A stretch of DNA of 64,000 nucleotides from assembly GCF_006438875.1 (NCBI RefSeq), contig NZ_RCZH01000019.1, forward strand, positions 62,001-126,000, written 5' to 3'. This document shows, piece by piece, positions 1 to 8,527 of this stretch. Made by a program: the position numbers and the translations under genes. This DNA is from Flavobacterium pectinovorum. GTDB lineage: Bacteria; Bacteroidota; Bacteroidia; Flavobacteriales; Flavobacteriaceae. The notes beneath the pieces are model-generated. The model saw only the letters and a program-made list of their open reading frames with translations, had not been told where the DNA came from and ran no database searches. Position 1 is the first letter of the stretch. Each line of letters begins with the position of its first letter.

Positions 1-169
1 CCATGATTTAATGGTTTAAAGGTTATTTTTTGTTTATGATGTTAATAGGTTTCGAATTGCATAGACCTATTTTATGCTATAAGTAAATTTATGTTAAAAA
101 TTAAAGCTTCTTAAAATAAAGGATGTTTTATTTAGGTTTAAAAAACTCTTATGTTGTTGAATTTCAGAA
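1..169. other. Window edge, no gene seen
   Basis: AT-rich sequence downstream of the cysK stop codon. I see no convincing coding region, repeat or terminator. Confidence 0.5.
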
Positions 170-1090
170 TTAAGAAAAGAATCCAAATAATTCTTCAACC
201 GAAAGATATCGTTCTCCCGTATCATAATTAAAAGTCAGAATTACGGCATCTTTTGGAATATCTTTTAGCTTTTTAGAAACTCCCGCAAGAGCTGCTCCAG
301 TTGAAACTCCGCCAAATATTCCTTCTTCTTGGGTTAGTTTTTTGGCGAAATTAAAAGCATCATTTTTTTCAACCGTAATTATTTCGTCAACATATTGTCT
401 ATTAAAAACTTCTGGAATAAATCCTGCACCAATTCCCTGTAAAGGATGCGGCGCCGGAATTCCTCCGCTTAAAACCGGCGATAAAGCAGGTTCTACAGCA
501 ATAGTTTTTAAATTTGGGAAATGTTGTTTTAAAATTTTAGAAACTCCCGTGATATGTCCGCCAGTTCCAACACCTGTAATCAGATAATCAATTCCATCAG
601 GAAAATCGGCTAGAATTTCCTGCGCTGTTGTTCTTTCGTGAACTTCGACATTGGCAGGATTTGTAAATTGAGATGGCAAAAACGAGTTTTTAATCGTTGC
701 CGCCAATTCTTTTGCTTTTTCAACCGCGCCCGAAGTTCCTTTTTCTCTTGGAGTCAAAACATATTCAGCGCCATAAGCTTCGATTATTTTTCGGCGTTCC
801 ACACTCATCGATTCCGGCATTACGATAATCACTTTGTATCCTTTTACGGCAGCGACCAACGAAAGTCCGATTCCTGTATTTCCCGAAGTTGGTTCTATAA
901 TAATCGAATCAGCATTTAAAAGACCTTTTTTCTCCGCATCTTCAATCATTGCCAGCGCAATTCTGTCTTTGATACTTGAGCCTGGATTTGATTTTTCAAG
1001 TTTAATCCAAACTTCGTGTTCTTTAAAAATTTTGTTCAGTTTAATGTGAGGAGTATTTCCTATTGTTTCTAAAATGTTTTGGTATTTCAT
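170..1090 (-). CDS. cysK: Cysteine synthase (O-acetylserine sulfhydrylase)
   Basis: Makes cysteine from O-acetylserine and sulfide in the cytosol. The 306 residues match the usual length of the PLP fold-type II family. The PLP lysine is K41 in SIKDR, the substrate loop PTSGNTG is at residues 67-73, and the glycine-rich phosphate-binding motif GTGGHITG lies near residue 175. It is the last gene of a three-gene unit with cysE (35 bp upstream) and a sulfatase, so sulfate release, serine activation and cysteine formation are encoded together. A CysM-type specificity cannot be excluded from sequence alone. The unit sits behind a leader that encodes a cysteine-ending peptide. Confidence 0.95.
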   Translation of the reverse strand: MKYQNILETIGNTPHIKLNKIFKEHEVWIKLEKSNPGSSIKDRIALAMIEDAEKKGLLNADSIIIEPTSGNTGIGLSLVAAVKGYKVIIVMPESMSVERRKIIEAYGAEYVLTPREKGTSGAVEKAKELAATIKNSFLPSQFTNPANVEVHERTTAQEILADFPDGIDYLITGVGTGGHITGVSKILKQHFPNLKTIAVEPALSPVLSGGIPAPHPLQGIGAGFIPEVFNRQYVDEIITVEKNDAFNFAKKLTQEEGIFGGVSTGAALAGVSKKLKDIPKDAVILTFNYDTGERYLSVEELFGFFS

Positions 1091-1125
1091 GTTTGATATT
1101 TTTGATATTTTGGTTTTGGTATTCT

Positions 1126-1950
1126 TTATATCGAATAAAAAATAGGTTCCGGAAAAGGATTATTATCCTTGATCTTCATTTCATTTTTATGATAAACAAC
1201 CGAGTTTGAAGGAATGGTATACGTGAGCCAGACATTCCCGCCAATAATCGAATCGTGCCCAACAGTTGTTTGCCCTCCCAGAATAGTGCTATTGGCATAA
1301 ATAATAACATTATCCTCAATTGTTGGATGTCTTTTTATAAAAGCTTCTTCCTTTTTTACACTCAAAGCGCCAAGCGTAACGCCTTGGTATATTTGAACAT
1401 TATTTCCGATAATAGCTGTTTCACCAATTACGATTCCTGTTCCGTGATCGATGGCAAAATCGTTTCCTATTTGTGCTCCCGGATGAATTTCTATACTCGT
1501 TTTGATGTGCGCATATTCTGAAATGGTTCTGGCAAGAAGTTTCAAATCCTGCTCCCATAACTGATGCGAAAAACGATAAACCGAAATGGCAAAAAACCCG
1601 GGATAGGAATACAAAACTTCTTCTAAAGTCTTTGCGGCAGGATCTTTGGCAAAAATGGTATGAGCGTCGTTTAGTGCTTTTTTATGTAAATATGGAATAG
1701 CTTCAAAAAACGTTTTGGTTTGTTGTTTGCTGTTTTCGTTTTTTGGAGCAAAATCTAAAACCAGTTCATCGAATTGCTTTTCTAATTCATCAATCTTGTT
1801 TTCGATAGTAGTCAGACAGCCAAAAGATTTTGAAGTGTTTGAAAATAATATGGCGAATAATTCATCAATAAATTTATGAATTAATTTCTTCTCCGGAAGA
1901 ATTAATAATTGTTGATGCTGTCTTGCTATTTCCTGATAAAATGAATTCAT
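1126..1950 (-). CDS. cysE: Serine O-acetyltransferase
   Basis: Transfers acetyl from acetyl-CoA to serine, giving the substrate of the CysK encoded just downstream. The 274 residues have a helical N-terminal half (about 1-140) followed by left-handed beta-helix hexapeptide repeats (about 150-260). The expected catalytic Asp-His pair is D168-H169 in IDHGTG, with H156 in the IHPG turn of the helix start. The family is the EpsC/plant-like SAT type. The gap to the upstream sulfatase is only 29 bp, which supports co-transcription. The C-terminus is short, and I did not identify the usual cysteine-feedback tail with certainty. Confidence 0.93.
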   Translation of the reverse strand: MNSFYQEIARQHQQLLILPEKKLIHKFIDELFAILFSNTSKSFGCLTTIENKIDELEKQFDELVLDFAPKNENSKQQTKTFFEAIPYLHKKALNDAHTIFAKDPAAKTLEEVLYSYPGFFAISVYRFSHQLWEQDLKLLARTISEYAHIKTSIEIHPGAQIGNDFAIDHGTGIVIGETAIIGNNVQIYQGVTLGALSVKKEEAFIKRHPTIEDNVIIYANSTILGGQTTVGHDSIIGGNVWLTYTIPSNSVVYHKNEMKIKDNNPFPEPIFYSI

Positions 1951-1979
1951 AGTCGATTATTTTAGGATTAGAAATTTGC

Positions 1980-3626
1980 TTATTGTCTTTTTAAAAGTGC
2001 CCCGCCAGGCATTACTTCCGGTTTTAGTTTGAATTTACTGTATTCTACAACTCCGGTTTTATCTGCCCAGTCAAAATAAGAAGCCGAAAGTTTGTTTACA
2101 ATTCCGGGATTTTGTTGTGCTACATTTGTGGTTTCACCTCTGTCAGTTTCGATGTTATAAAGTTCCCATTCATACGAAGGATAAGTCGAAACTAATTTCC
2201 ATTTTCCATCTCTCACGGCTCTGTTTCCGGCTCTTTCCCAGAATAATGGTGTGCCTCGATCGACCTGCGAAACATTATTAAATAAAACAGGCAACAAACT
2301 GCTTCCAACCAAAGGGTTTGTCGTCACACCATTATATTCCTTGGGATATTCAATTCCTGCCAATTCGTAGAAAGTAGGAGCGAGGTCAATAATATGTCCG
2401 GTTCCCTTATCGATTCGGCCTGCTTTTATTTTTGATGGAAACCACGCAATAAATGGAGAACTGAATCCGCCTTCATGCATATTATTTTTATATTGCTGCA
2501 ATGGTGTATTCGATAAATATGCCCAGTTTTGTTCTTGATAATCAAACGATCCCGAGGTTCCAACTGGTCCGTCATTTCGAACCAAACCACGTCCTAACGG
2601 ATTATAAGTATTAAAACCACCTTGAGCGCCATTATCTGAAATGAAAATAATCAGTGTGTTTTTATCCTTTTTCAACGCTTTTAGTTTATCCAAAACTTTC
2701 CCCACATTCTGGTCCATATTATCGACCATTGCGGCATAAACTTCCATTTTGGCTTTCCAGAATTGTTTCTCATCATAGGTTAATTTATTCCATTCCGGGA
2801 CTTCGGGATCTCTTGGCGCAACGGTTTGATCAGCAGGTAAAATGCCGTTTGCTCTAAGTTTTTCAATTCTTTTTTCTCTTAGAATATCCCAGCCTTCATC
2901 AAATTTCCCTCTATATTTTGCAATGTCAACAGGTTTTGCCTGCAAAGGCCAATGTGGCGCTGTAAAAGCCAAATACAAAAAGAAAGGTTTGTTTTCCTTG
3001 TTTTGTTCGTCTAAGAAAGTGACAGCATTATTCCCAATTTCATCTGTAAAATAATAAGAATCATCTTTTGGATGTAATTCTTCATTATTCCGAATCAATT
3101 TTACCGGATAAGGTGTTTTTCCGAAAGGCAGAGATTTCGTATCAAAGTAATTGGATGCGCCTTTCAAAATTCCGTAAAATTTATCAAAACCTCTTTGATT
3201 TGGCCATTGCGATTGATCTTCAGAACCTACGTGCCATTTTCCTGAAAGTAAAGTGCTGTAACCCCCAGAACGGAAAACTTCGCCTAAAGTTAAAGACTCT
3301 TTGTTTAAATATCCTTGGTAAGCTGGTAATCCCAAATTGACATCAAAAAATCCCATTCCCGCTTTGTGTTGATATTGTCCCGTTAACAACGATCCTCTTG
3401 TTGGGGCACAAATCGAGTTATTGTAAAATTCGCGCAATCGTAAACCTTCATTGGCGAGTTTATCCAAATTAGGCGTTTTAATTTCAGAACCATAATTTCC
3501 TAAATCAGAATAGCCCATATCATCAACCAGAATTAAAATAATATTGGGTTTTGATGTGTTGGTTTGGGCTTGACTAAAAAAGCCAAATGCGATTAAGAAA
3601 TTAAGGGTGATAAATGCTTTTTTCAT
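1980..3626 (-). CDS. Type I sulfatase (formylglycine-dependent), exported
   Basis: Hydrolyses a sulfate ester; the natural substrate is not known. Residues 1-21 are a signal peptide ending SQAQ. Metal ligands D35-D36 lie in LVDDMG, and the cysteine to be converted to formylglycine is C73 in CAPTR followed by GSLLTG. The 548 residues are normal for an arylsulfatase-like member. It is the first gene of the operon with cysE and cysK, which ties the released sulfate to cysteine synthesis. The promoter and a leader with a Cys-Cys mini-ORF lie upstream. No sulfatase-maturing enzyme is encoded in this window. Confidence 0.93.
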   Translation of the reverse strand: MKKAFITLNFLIAFGFFSQAQTNTSKPNIILILVDDMGYSDLGNYGSEIKTPNLDKLANEGLRLREFYNNSICAPTRGSLLTGQYQHKAGMGFFDVNLGLPAYQGYLNKESLTLGEVFRSGGYSTLLSGKWHVGSEDQSQWPNQRGFDKFYGILKGASNYFDTKSLPFGKTPYPVKLIRNNEELHPKDDSYYFTDEIGNNAVTFLDEQNKENKPFFLYLAFTAPHWPLQAKPVDIAKYRGKFDEGWDILREKRIEKLRANGILPADQTVAPRDPEVPEWNKLTYDEKQFWKAKMEVYAAMVDNMDQNVGKVLDKLKALKKDKNTLIIFISDNGAQGGFNTYNPLGRGLVRNDGPVGTSGSFDYQEQNWAYLSNTPLQQYKNNMHEGGFSSPFIAWFPSKIKAGRIDKGTGHIIDLAPTFYELAGIEYPKEYNGVTTNPLVGSSLLPVLFNNVSQVDRGTPLFWERAGNRAVRDGKWKLVSTYPSYEWELYNIETDRGETTNVAQQNPGIVNKLSASYFDWADKTGVVEYSKFKLKPEVMPGGALLKRQ

Positions 3627-3787
3627 TTTGTTTTTAGATATAGTTCAGCAACTCTTTTGATACAAGTTTGTAACAAACAGCGTTTTATAATAGGTAATAA
3701 GAAACTTGAGGAATTTTAAGAAAGATTCGTTTTTTGGTTCTATTTTCAAATAAAAAAAAGATTGAAACGAAATTGTAAGAGACAGAA

Positions 3788-3805
3788 TTAGCAACAGATA
3801 GACAT
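3788..3805 (-). CDS. Cysteine leader peptide MSICC
   Basis: An 18-nt ORF reads ATG TCT ATC TGT TGC TAA, giving Met-Ser-Ile-Cys-Cys and stop. It lies about 118 nt after the predicted transcription start and about 160 nt before the sulfatase start. Its start codon touches the 3' side of a 7-bp hairpin (3805-3823). A sister ORF in the SusC leader keeps the frame and both Cys codons although neighbouring codons differ. Inference: ribosome stalling on the Cys codons when charged tRNA-Cys is low controls the operon. Such uORFs are known for sulfur genes in other phyla. No ribosome-profiling evidence is available here. Confidence 0.7.
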   Translation of the reverse strand: MSICC

Positions 3806-3881
3806 ATAACAAAAGGTGTTATAAGTGTACTTTTTAGGAAGAATGTAATACGATATGCTTTCTGTTGTTTTCAAAATTTAG
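3788..3881 (-). promoter_or_regulatory. Duplicated cysteine leader block, copy 1
   Basis: This 94-bp stretch aligns without gaps to 24171-24264 with about ten mismatches by eye. It contains the mini-ORF, a hairpin with stem TATAACA/TGTTATA and a 5-nt loop (3805-3823), and a near-invariant block around GCATATCGTAT. The loop sequence differs between copies while the stem is kept, which suggests conserved RNA structure. Confidence 0.75.
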
Positions 3882-3907
3882 TCTATTTGATTTAAATATA
3901 ATATTAA

Positions 3908-3926
3908 ACTCTACTAATTCTATAGA
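3908..3926 (-). promoter_or_regulatory. 19-bp sulfur-locus motif, copy 1
   Basis: On the minus strand it reads TCTATAGAATTAGTAGAGT. It lies immediately downstream of the -7 element, around the predicted transcription start. The outer TCTA and TAGA form an inverted repeat. Three more copies lie at 11782-11800, 15414-15432 and 24292-24310, two of them in the opposite orientation, as expected for a DNA-binding site. The regulator is unknown. Confidence 0.6.
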
Positions 3927-3957
3927 CAAAGTTAAATTTAAATTAAAGATATCCAAA
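3927..3957 (-). promoter_or_regulatory. Promoter of sulfatase-cysE-cysK operon
   Basis: On the minus strand a TTTG (3957-3954), a 19-bp spacer and TAACTTTG (3934-3927) fit the Bacteroidota sigma-ABfr consensus TTTG / TAnnTTTG. The SusC operon promoter has the same -7 sequence and the same 19-bp spacing. Confidence 0.75.
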
Positions 3958-4158
3958 TAAATATGTAATTATTTTTTTGAAGAGTAGGAGAGGATTGTGT
4001 TTGTGTTGGTATAATGTTCTGATTGTTAGTGTTTTGTTGTGGGTTTTTGAAAATTAAAAAAAGCAAATAAAGAATGCAATATTAAATACATTTCTTACTT
4101 GCTTTTGAATGTTTATTGTGGTTAAAAGGATTAATAAAGTGTGTTTAAAAAACAATCT

Positions 4159-4353
4159 CGCAAAGACGCAGAGGCGCAAAGTTTTATTTTTTTTACGGCT
4201 TTGCGACAAAGTTGTGTCATTTCGACAGAGGAGAAATCACACTAGAAGTTCCACATGCAGAATCGTCAATCTTTGTCGATTTACGAATGTGATTTCTCCT
4301 CCGTCGAAATGACAATATTGCGTCTAAACTTTGCGCCTCTGCGCCTTTGCGCG
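4159..4353. repeat. Nested palindrome, family A copy 1 inside a second repeat
   Basis: The inner palindrome (4215-4314) has arms of the type TGTCATTTCGAC ... GAGAAATCACA and the reverse. Outer arms rich in GCAAAGACGC / GCGCCTCTGC words (4159-4186 and 4326-4353) form a second inverted repeat around it. Confidence 0.85.
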
Positions 4354-4426
4354 ATTAATTAAAATCATCTGAATCTTTTTAATCTATGGCCATAATGAAT
4401 TTATATCACTTACATGGTGAAAAAAC

Positions 4427-5689
4427 TTATTTTCCAAATAACAAAAAGGCAATAATCAAAGTAATAATAACATTGAAAAATTGTGCCAATAAAAAAGCAT
4501 ACAACGGCTTTTTGCTATTATTACTCAATAAATCCTTAAAGTTAGTTTCCAGACCAATACTCGTAAAAGCCAATGCAAACCAAATTCCCTGAAGATTCTT
4601 CAAACTGTCTTTTACTTCATCCCGAACTTCAGGAGTAATCAGGAAAGAAAACACTAATGAAGCGACGATAAAACCAATAACGAACTTAGGAAAACGTTCC
4701 CAGATTACACCTAAAGTTGGTTTTGATGCTTTGGCTTCCGCCGAATTATTATGCGTGTAAGTCCAATAGACAGAAATCGCAAAAGCAGCGATTCCTAATA
4801 ATACATTTTGAGAGAATTTTACAATGGTACTAATTTTCAAAGCAGTTTCGCCAACCAAAGAACCAGAAGCGACAACGGCACCGGATGTATCAATACTTCC
4901 GCCTAACCATGCTCCGGTAACTTCTTCGGGAAAGTTGAAATATTTGGCAATAATCGGCATGAAAATCATCATTGGAATTGCAGTTACCAAAACCATTGAA
5001 ATTACATAAGATAGTTTTTTAGAATCACCTTTGATCGCGCCAGACGTTGCAATTGCGGCAGAAACGCCACAAATAGAAACCGCACTCGAAATCATCATTG
5101 TTAATTCGTCATCGACTTTTAGTTTTTTACACAACCAAAAAGCAAAATACCATACAGATAATACCACCACCAAAGCCTGAAATAATCCTAAAGCACCTGC
5201 TTTTAGAATATCTGAAAAAATAACACTAGTTCCCAATAAAACCAATCCGATTTTGACAAATACTTCTGTAGAAAGTGCCGTACGAAACCATTCCGGAAGC
5301 TTGAAAAAATTACCGATTGCCAAACCAATTATCAAACTGAAAATAACAGCTTCGAGATTTAGTCCTTTTATCGTTGTATTTCCTGCAATTGTCAATGCAA
5401 GAATGGTCAATATATAAACTATAGGAAACCCTAATAGAAAATTTTTAACCGATTTTCCGATTAAAAAAGCGCCAATTGTCCCAATAGAAATGAGATATAT
5501 AAATTGTAACAAAATGATTTTTAAATTTCCGAAATCAAATACATCTTTTAGTAAATCTGTTCCGTTTGACCATTTGAATATTGGAACTTCAGGAAGAAAA
5601 ATAAAGAGAGAAATCCCGATGATTAAAAATCCAAGAATTACGACTGTCCAATCTTCGTGGATGGTAATTTGTTTTGTTGAGGTTGACAT
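4427..5689 (-). CDS. YeiH-family putative anion (sulfate) transporter
   Basis: A membrane protein of 420 residues, almost entirely hydrophobic, with about ten to eleven predicted helices. It matches the UPF0324/YeiH family (PF03601), often annotated as putative sulfate exporter. Glycine-rich segments such as GLAIGNF, SAVSICGVSAAIATSGAIKG and GGSIDTSGAVVASG are typical. Being surrounded by sulfatase genes, it may handle sulfate or sulfite, but transport by this family is poorly tested. A composite repeat region separates it from the next sulfatase. Confidence 0.85.
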   Translation of the reverse strand: MSTSTKQITIHEDWTVVILGFLIIGISLFIFLPEVPIFKWSNGTDLLKDVFDFGNLKIILLQFIYLISIGTIGAFLIGKSVKNFLLGFPIVYILTILALTIAGNTTIKGLNLEAVIFSLIIGLAIGNFFKLPEWFRTALSTEVFVKIGLVLLGTSVIFSDILKAGALGLFQALVVVLSVWYFAFWLCKKLKVDDELTMMISSAVSICGVSAAIATSGAIKGDSKKLSYVISMVLVTAIPMMIFMPIIAKYFNFPEEVTGAWLGGSIDTSGAVVASGSLVGETALKISTIVKFSQNVLLGIAAFAISVYWTYTHNNSAEAKASKPTLGVIWERFPKFVIGFIVASLVFSFLITPEVRDEVKDSLKNLQGIWFALAFTSIGLETNFKDLLSNNSKKPLYAFLLAQFFNVIITLIIAFLLFGK

Positions 5690-5699
5690 TTTTATTATT

Positions 5700-5885
5700 T
5701 TGTTATCCTAACAGGTTTCTAAAACCTGTTAGGTATTGATTTGTTGGTTTTTTAATTTTTTTTGAATAGCCTCCAGTTTTAACTGGAGTAATTATTATGA
5801 TTGACATTGGCTTTAGCCGAATAGTGTATAGCTGACCTTAAAACTAAATACCTAACAGGTTTTAAAAATCTGTTAGGATATCTAA
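5700..5885. repeat. Composite repeat with two ACAGGTTT hairpins
   Basis: Two hairpins of the form CCTAACAGGTTT ... AACCTGTTAGG lie at about 5706-5737 and 5852-5879. Between them are a second hairpin word (CTCCAGTTTTAACTGGAG) and GGCTTTAGCC. A related CTGCAAGGTTT hairpin lies at about 13399-13427. Confidence 0.75.
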
Positions 5886-5895
5886 ATGTTTATTA

Positions 5896-7512
5896 TTACA
5901 AATCGACAAAATATTTTTGTTTGCCAAAATCAAATTCGTAATGCGTTAGATTTGGCCATAAAGGTTTTACTAAACCTTTTTCCCAGTTTTGTAAAGCAAC
6001 GTGTAATTCCTTTACTTTTCCCGGATTTTTTTGAGCAAGATCAGTTGTTTCCGATTTGTCATTTGCTAAGTTATAAAGCCATTCTTCGTGCGTTTTTCCG
6101 CTGATGATTAATTTCCAATCACCACTTCGAATGGCTTTTGCATCACCGGAACGCCAGTACAAAGTTTTGTGCGCTTCTTTATTTTCATTAACGGTGCTTA
6201 CAAGATCTACACCATCATAAACCCTGTCTTTTGGCAAATCTGAATGTATCACAGCGGCAACGGTGCTAAAAATATCCAAAGTACTTACCGGAGTTTTATA
6301 AATAGTATGTGGTTTGATTTTTCCTTTCCATGACAATGCAAACGGGACATTGATTCCGCCTTCAAAATGTGAAAATTTCCCGCCTTTTAAAGGTGCATTT
6401 GTTGTAGCAAAAGTATAATCGGCGCCACCATTATCACTGGCGAAAAAGATAAGTGTATTATCTTCCAGACCTTCTTTTTTTACTTTAGCCCTGATTCTTC
6501 CAATCGCATCGTCCAAAGCGCTGATCATCGCAAAATACACTCGTTTGTTTTCGTCTTTCACATTCGGGAAACGATCGTAATATTTCCTACGAACCTGAAA
6601 TGGCGTATGTGGTGCATTAAACGGAACGTAAAGCAAAAATGGTTTCGTTTTATTTTTATCAATAAAAGCTTCTGCTTCATCAGCAAATGTTTCCGTTAGA
6701 TAAGCTTTGTTATGAATGATGGTGGTATCGCGACGAATTTGTCCAATTCCGACACGGCCATTTCCCCAAATCGTTTTATCTGTAAAATCTTTGTGATGAT
6801 GGTTGATAATATCCGGATTGTCATCTTCGGGTGTGTAAAGAGAAAATGCCTGATAAAATCCGTAATGATAATCGAAACCGCGGTCTAAAGGAAAAAAACC
6901 TTTGTTGTGACCCAGATGCCATTTCCCGATAATTGCTGTTGCATAGCCTTCTCTTTTGGCAAGATCTGCAAACGTAATTTCAGATTGTGGCAAACCTTGT
7001 GTGGCTATAGACGCTTCATTTGGGTAATTTATTTTTGGATTTAATCTCCAATTATTGGTATTAATTAAATACTTGAAACCATAATATTCCAGGTTATTTT
7101 TTGGATATCGATCTCCGGGTTGAAATTCATGTCCAAAACGTTCCTGATAACGACCTGTAATCAAACCGGCTCTTGAAGGCGAACAAATGGAAGCAGAAAC
7201 ATAAGCGTCAGCAAAAGTTACGCCTGAAGCCGCGAGAGAATCTATTTGCGGTGTTGGTGTCGATTTTCCTCCATAAAGCGAAATATCATATTTTCCTAAA
7301 TCATCAGCAAGAAGAATAATGATATTTGGTTTTTTGAATGAAGAATCTGTTGGGACTTTTTCGGATAAGAATTCTTTTTTTCCTTCGAGTAGTTTTGCGT
7401 TTGGTTTTATTAATGTTCCATCTGTATTGATGGGAAAGAATAGAAATACAGCCAATAGAAAAACAATAGCAACTATTGGAAGAATAATCTTTTTTGCTTT
7501 GGATAATGCCAT
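5896..7512 (-). CDS. Type I sulfatase, membrane-anchored or exported
   Basis: Formylglycine sulfatase of 538 residues. An N-terminal hydrophobic stretch (about 10-27) without a clear cleavage site may act as a membrane anchor. Metal ligands D70-D71 lie in LADDLG. The modifiable cysteine is C110 in CSPSR, followed by AGLITGRYQ. A C-terminal subdomain with WRSGDAKAIRSGDWKL is typical for the family. The substrate is not known. The gene stands between repeat regions and is probably its own transcription unit. Confidence 0.92.
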   Translation of the reverse strand: MALSKAKKIILPIVAIVFLLAVFLFFPINTDGTLIKPNAKLLEGKKEFLSEKVPTDSSFKKPNIIILLADDLGKYDISLYGGKSTPTPQIDSLAASGVTFADAYVSASICSPSRAGLITGRYQERFGHEFQPGDRYPKNNLEYYGFKYLINTNNWRLNPKINYPNEASIATQGLPQSEITFADLAKREGYATAIIGKWHLGHNKGFFPLDRGFDYHYGFYQAFSLYTPEDDNPDIINHHHKDFTDKTIWGNGRVGIGQIRRDTTIIHNKAYLTETFADEAEAFIDKNKTKPFLLYVPFNAPHTPFQVRRKYYDRFPNVKDENKRVYFAMISALDDAIGRIRAKVKKEGLEDNTLIFFASDNGGADYTFATTNAPLKGGKFSHFEGGINVPFALSWKGKIKPHTIYKTPVSTLDIFSTVAAVIHSDLPKDRVYDGVDLVSTVNENKEAHKTLYWRSGDAKAIRSGDWKLIISGKTHEEWLYNLANDKSETTDLAQKNPGKVKELHVALQNWEKGLVKPLWPNLTHYEFDFGKQKYFVDL

Positions 7513-7614
7513 GGTTTGGTTTTTGGTTTTTTGGAAATGATGTGTTTAACGACAATCTTTGTCAAAGTTAAAAACTTTTATAAAGATTTGCATAATAGGT
7601 TGTTATGATAATTT

Positions 7615-7724
7615 TGTCATTTCGACGAAGGAGAAATCACACTATCCCGAAGCTTCGGGACGCAAAGAATTTCGACAATCTTTGTCGAGCTAGATGTGTG
7701 ATTTCTCCTTCGTCAGAAATGACA
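7615..7724. repeat. Family A palindrome, copy 2
   Basis: Arms TGTCATTTCGACGAAGGAG and its near-complement, with an inner insert containing CCCGAAGCTTCGGG. It lies between the sulfatase start and the rhodanese-thioredoxin gene. Confidence 0.85.
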
Positions 7725-7799
7725 ATGATTGTGATTGCAAAGCACAGATTAAAATAAAAATCTGCAAAATCTGCGTGAAAAAAAATCTAACAATGAATT

Positions 7800-8516
7800 T
7801 TATTTCGAAGCCAACGCCACATCAACATCATTTTTCAAATCGCCTAAACCGTCTTTTTTGAAAACAATTTTTCCGTCTTTGTATAAAATTAAAGTTGGGA
7901 AAACTTTTACTGTTTTTAGGTCAGCGATTACTTGCGGGCTGTCTTCCAAATCAATTTCTACAATTTTCAGATTGCTTCCGTATTGCGCTTTGATGGTTTC
8001 TAAAACTGGTTTTACTTTTTTGCAGGCACCACAATAGATTGAACCAATATCTACTAAAACATCATTATTTTCGGCAATTATTTTTTTGTACTCGGCTAAT
8101 GTTAGTTTGCTTTTTGAATTGGCATAAAAAGGTTTTCCGTTTCCAATCCAGTTGGCGATTCCGCCTTCTAAACTATACGCTTCTTTAAAGCCTTTTTTTA
8201 ATAAATCATCTGCCAGCCAAACACTTCTTCCTGCGCCAATAGAATAGGTAAATACGGGTTTTGACTTATCTAAAGCGGCAATGCGTTTGTCATAATCTTT
8301 TGATTCTAAATTAAAGTTTTGAGCACCATTTATATGATTCAAAGCAAATTCTTCAGGACCTCTGGCATCAATTATCTGCGGATTTTTTTCGCTTTGAATT
8401 TTTGTATAAAACACCTCTAAAGATACTGTATTTGAACTTTTTTCTTGTGAAAAACTTACAATTGTAAAAAGTAAAAAGACAATTGCGAAACGGTTATTTA
8501 ATATTTTATTTTTCAT
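7800..8516 (-). CDS. Exported rhodanese-like / thioredoxin-like fusion
   Basis: Signal peptide (1-23), a rhodanese-like domain (about 30-130) and a thioredoxin-like domain (about 138-235). The thioredoxin site is C162-G-A-C165. The rhodanese loop reads YSIGAGRS, with S92 where the catalytic cysteine should be, so sulfur transfer by this domain is unlikely; it may bind a partner or ligand. It follows the alkylsulfatase gene by 11 bp, so they are probably co-transcribed. A periplasmic redox role linked to sulfur compounds is an inference from this context. Confidence 0.85.
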   Translation of the reverse strand: MKNKILNNRFAIVFLLFTIVSFSQEKSSNTVSLEVFYTKIQSEKNPQIIDARGPEEFALNHINGAQNFNLESKDYDKRIAALDKSKPVFTYSIGAGRSVWLADDLLKKGFKEAYSLEGGIANWIGNGKPFYANSKSKLTLAEYKKIIAENNDVLVDIGSIYCGACKKVKPVLETIKAQYGSNLKIVEIDLEDSPQVIADLKTVKVFPTLILYKDGKIVFKKDGLGDLKNDVDVALASK

Positions 8517-8527
8517 GATTTTTTAAT

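Larger units (their letters stand above)
3627..4426. other. 800-bp intergenic region: regulated leader plus repeats
   Basis: No protein gene longer than the five-residue leader ORF is supported. The left half (3627-3957) is the promoter and leader of the sulfatase-cysE-cysK operon. The right half (about 4150-4360) is a nested palindromic repeat. Confidence 0.8.

Noticed and set aside
4109-4312. Plus-strand ORF of 67 residues
   Set aside because: It lies across nested repeats and ends with the repeat-derived peptide VISPPSK. Not a gene.
4159-4353. CRISPR array or tRNA from the repeated pattern
   Set aside because: The repeats are single inverted repeats without regular spacers, and no cloverleaf is formed.
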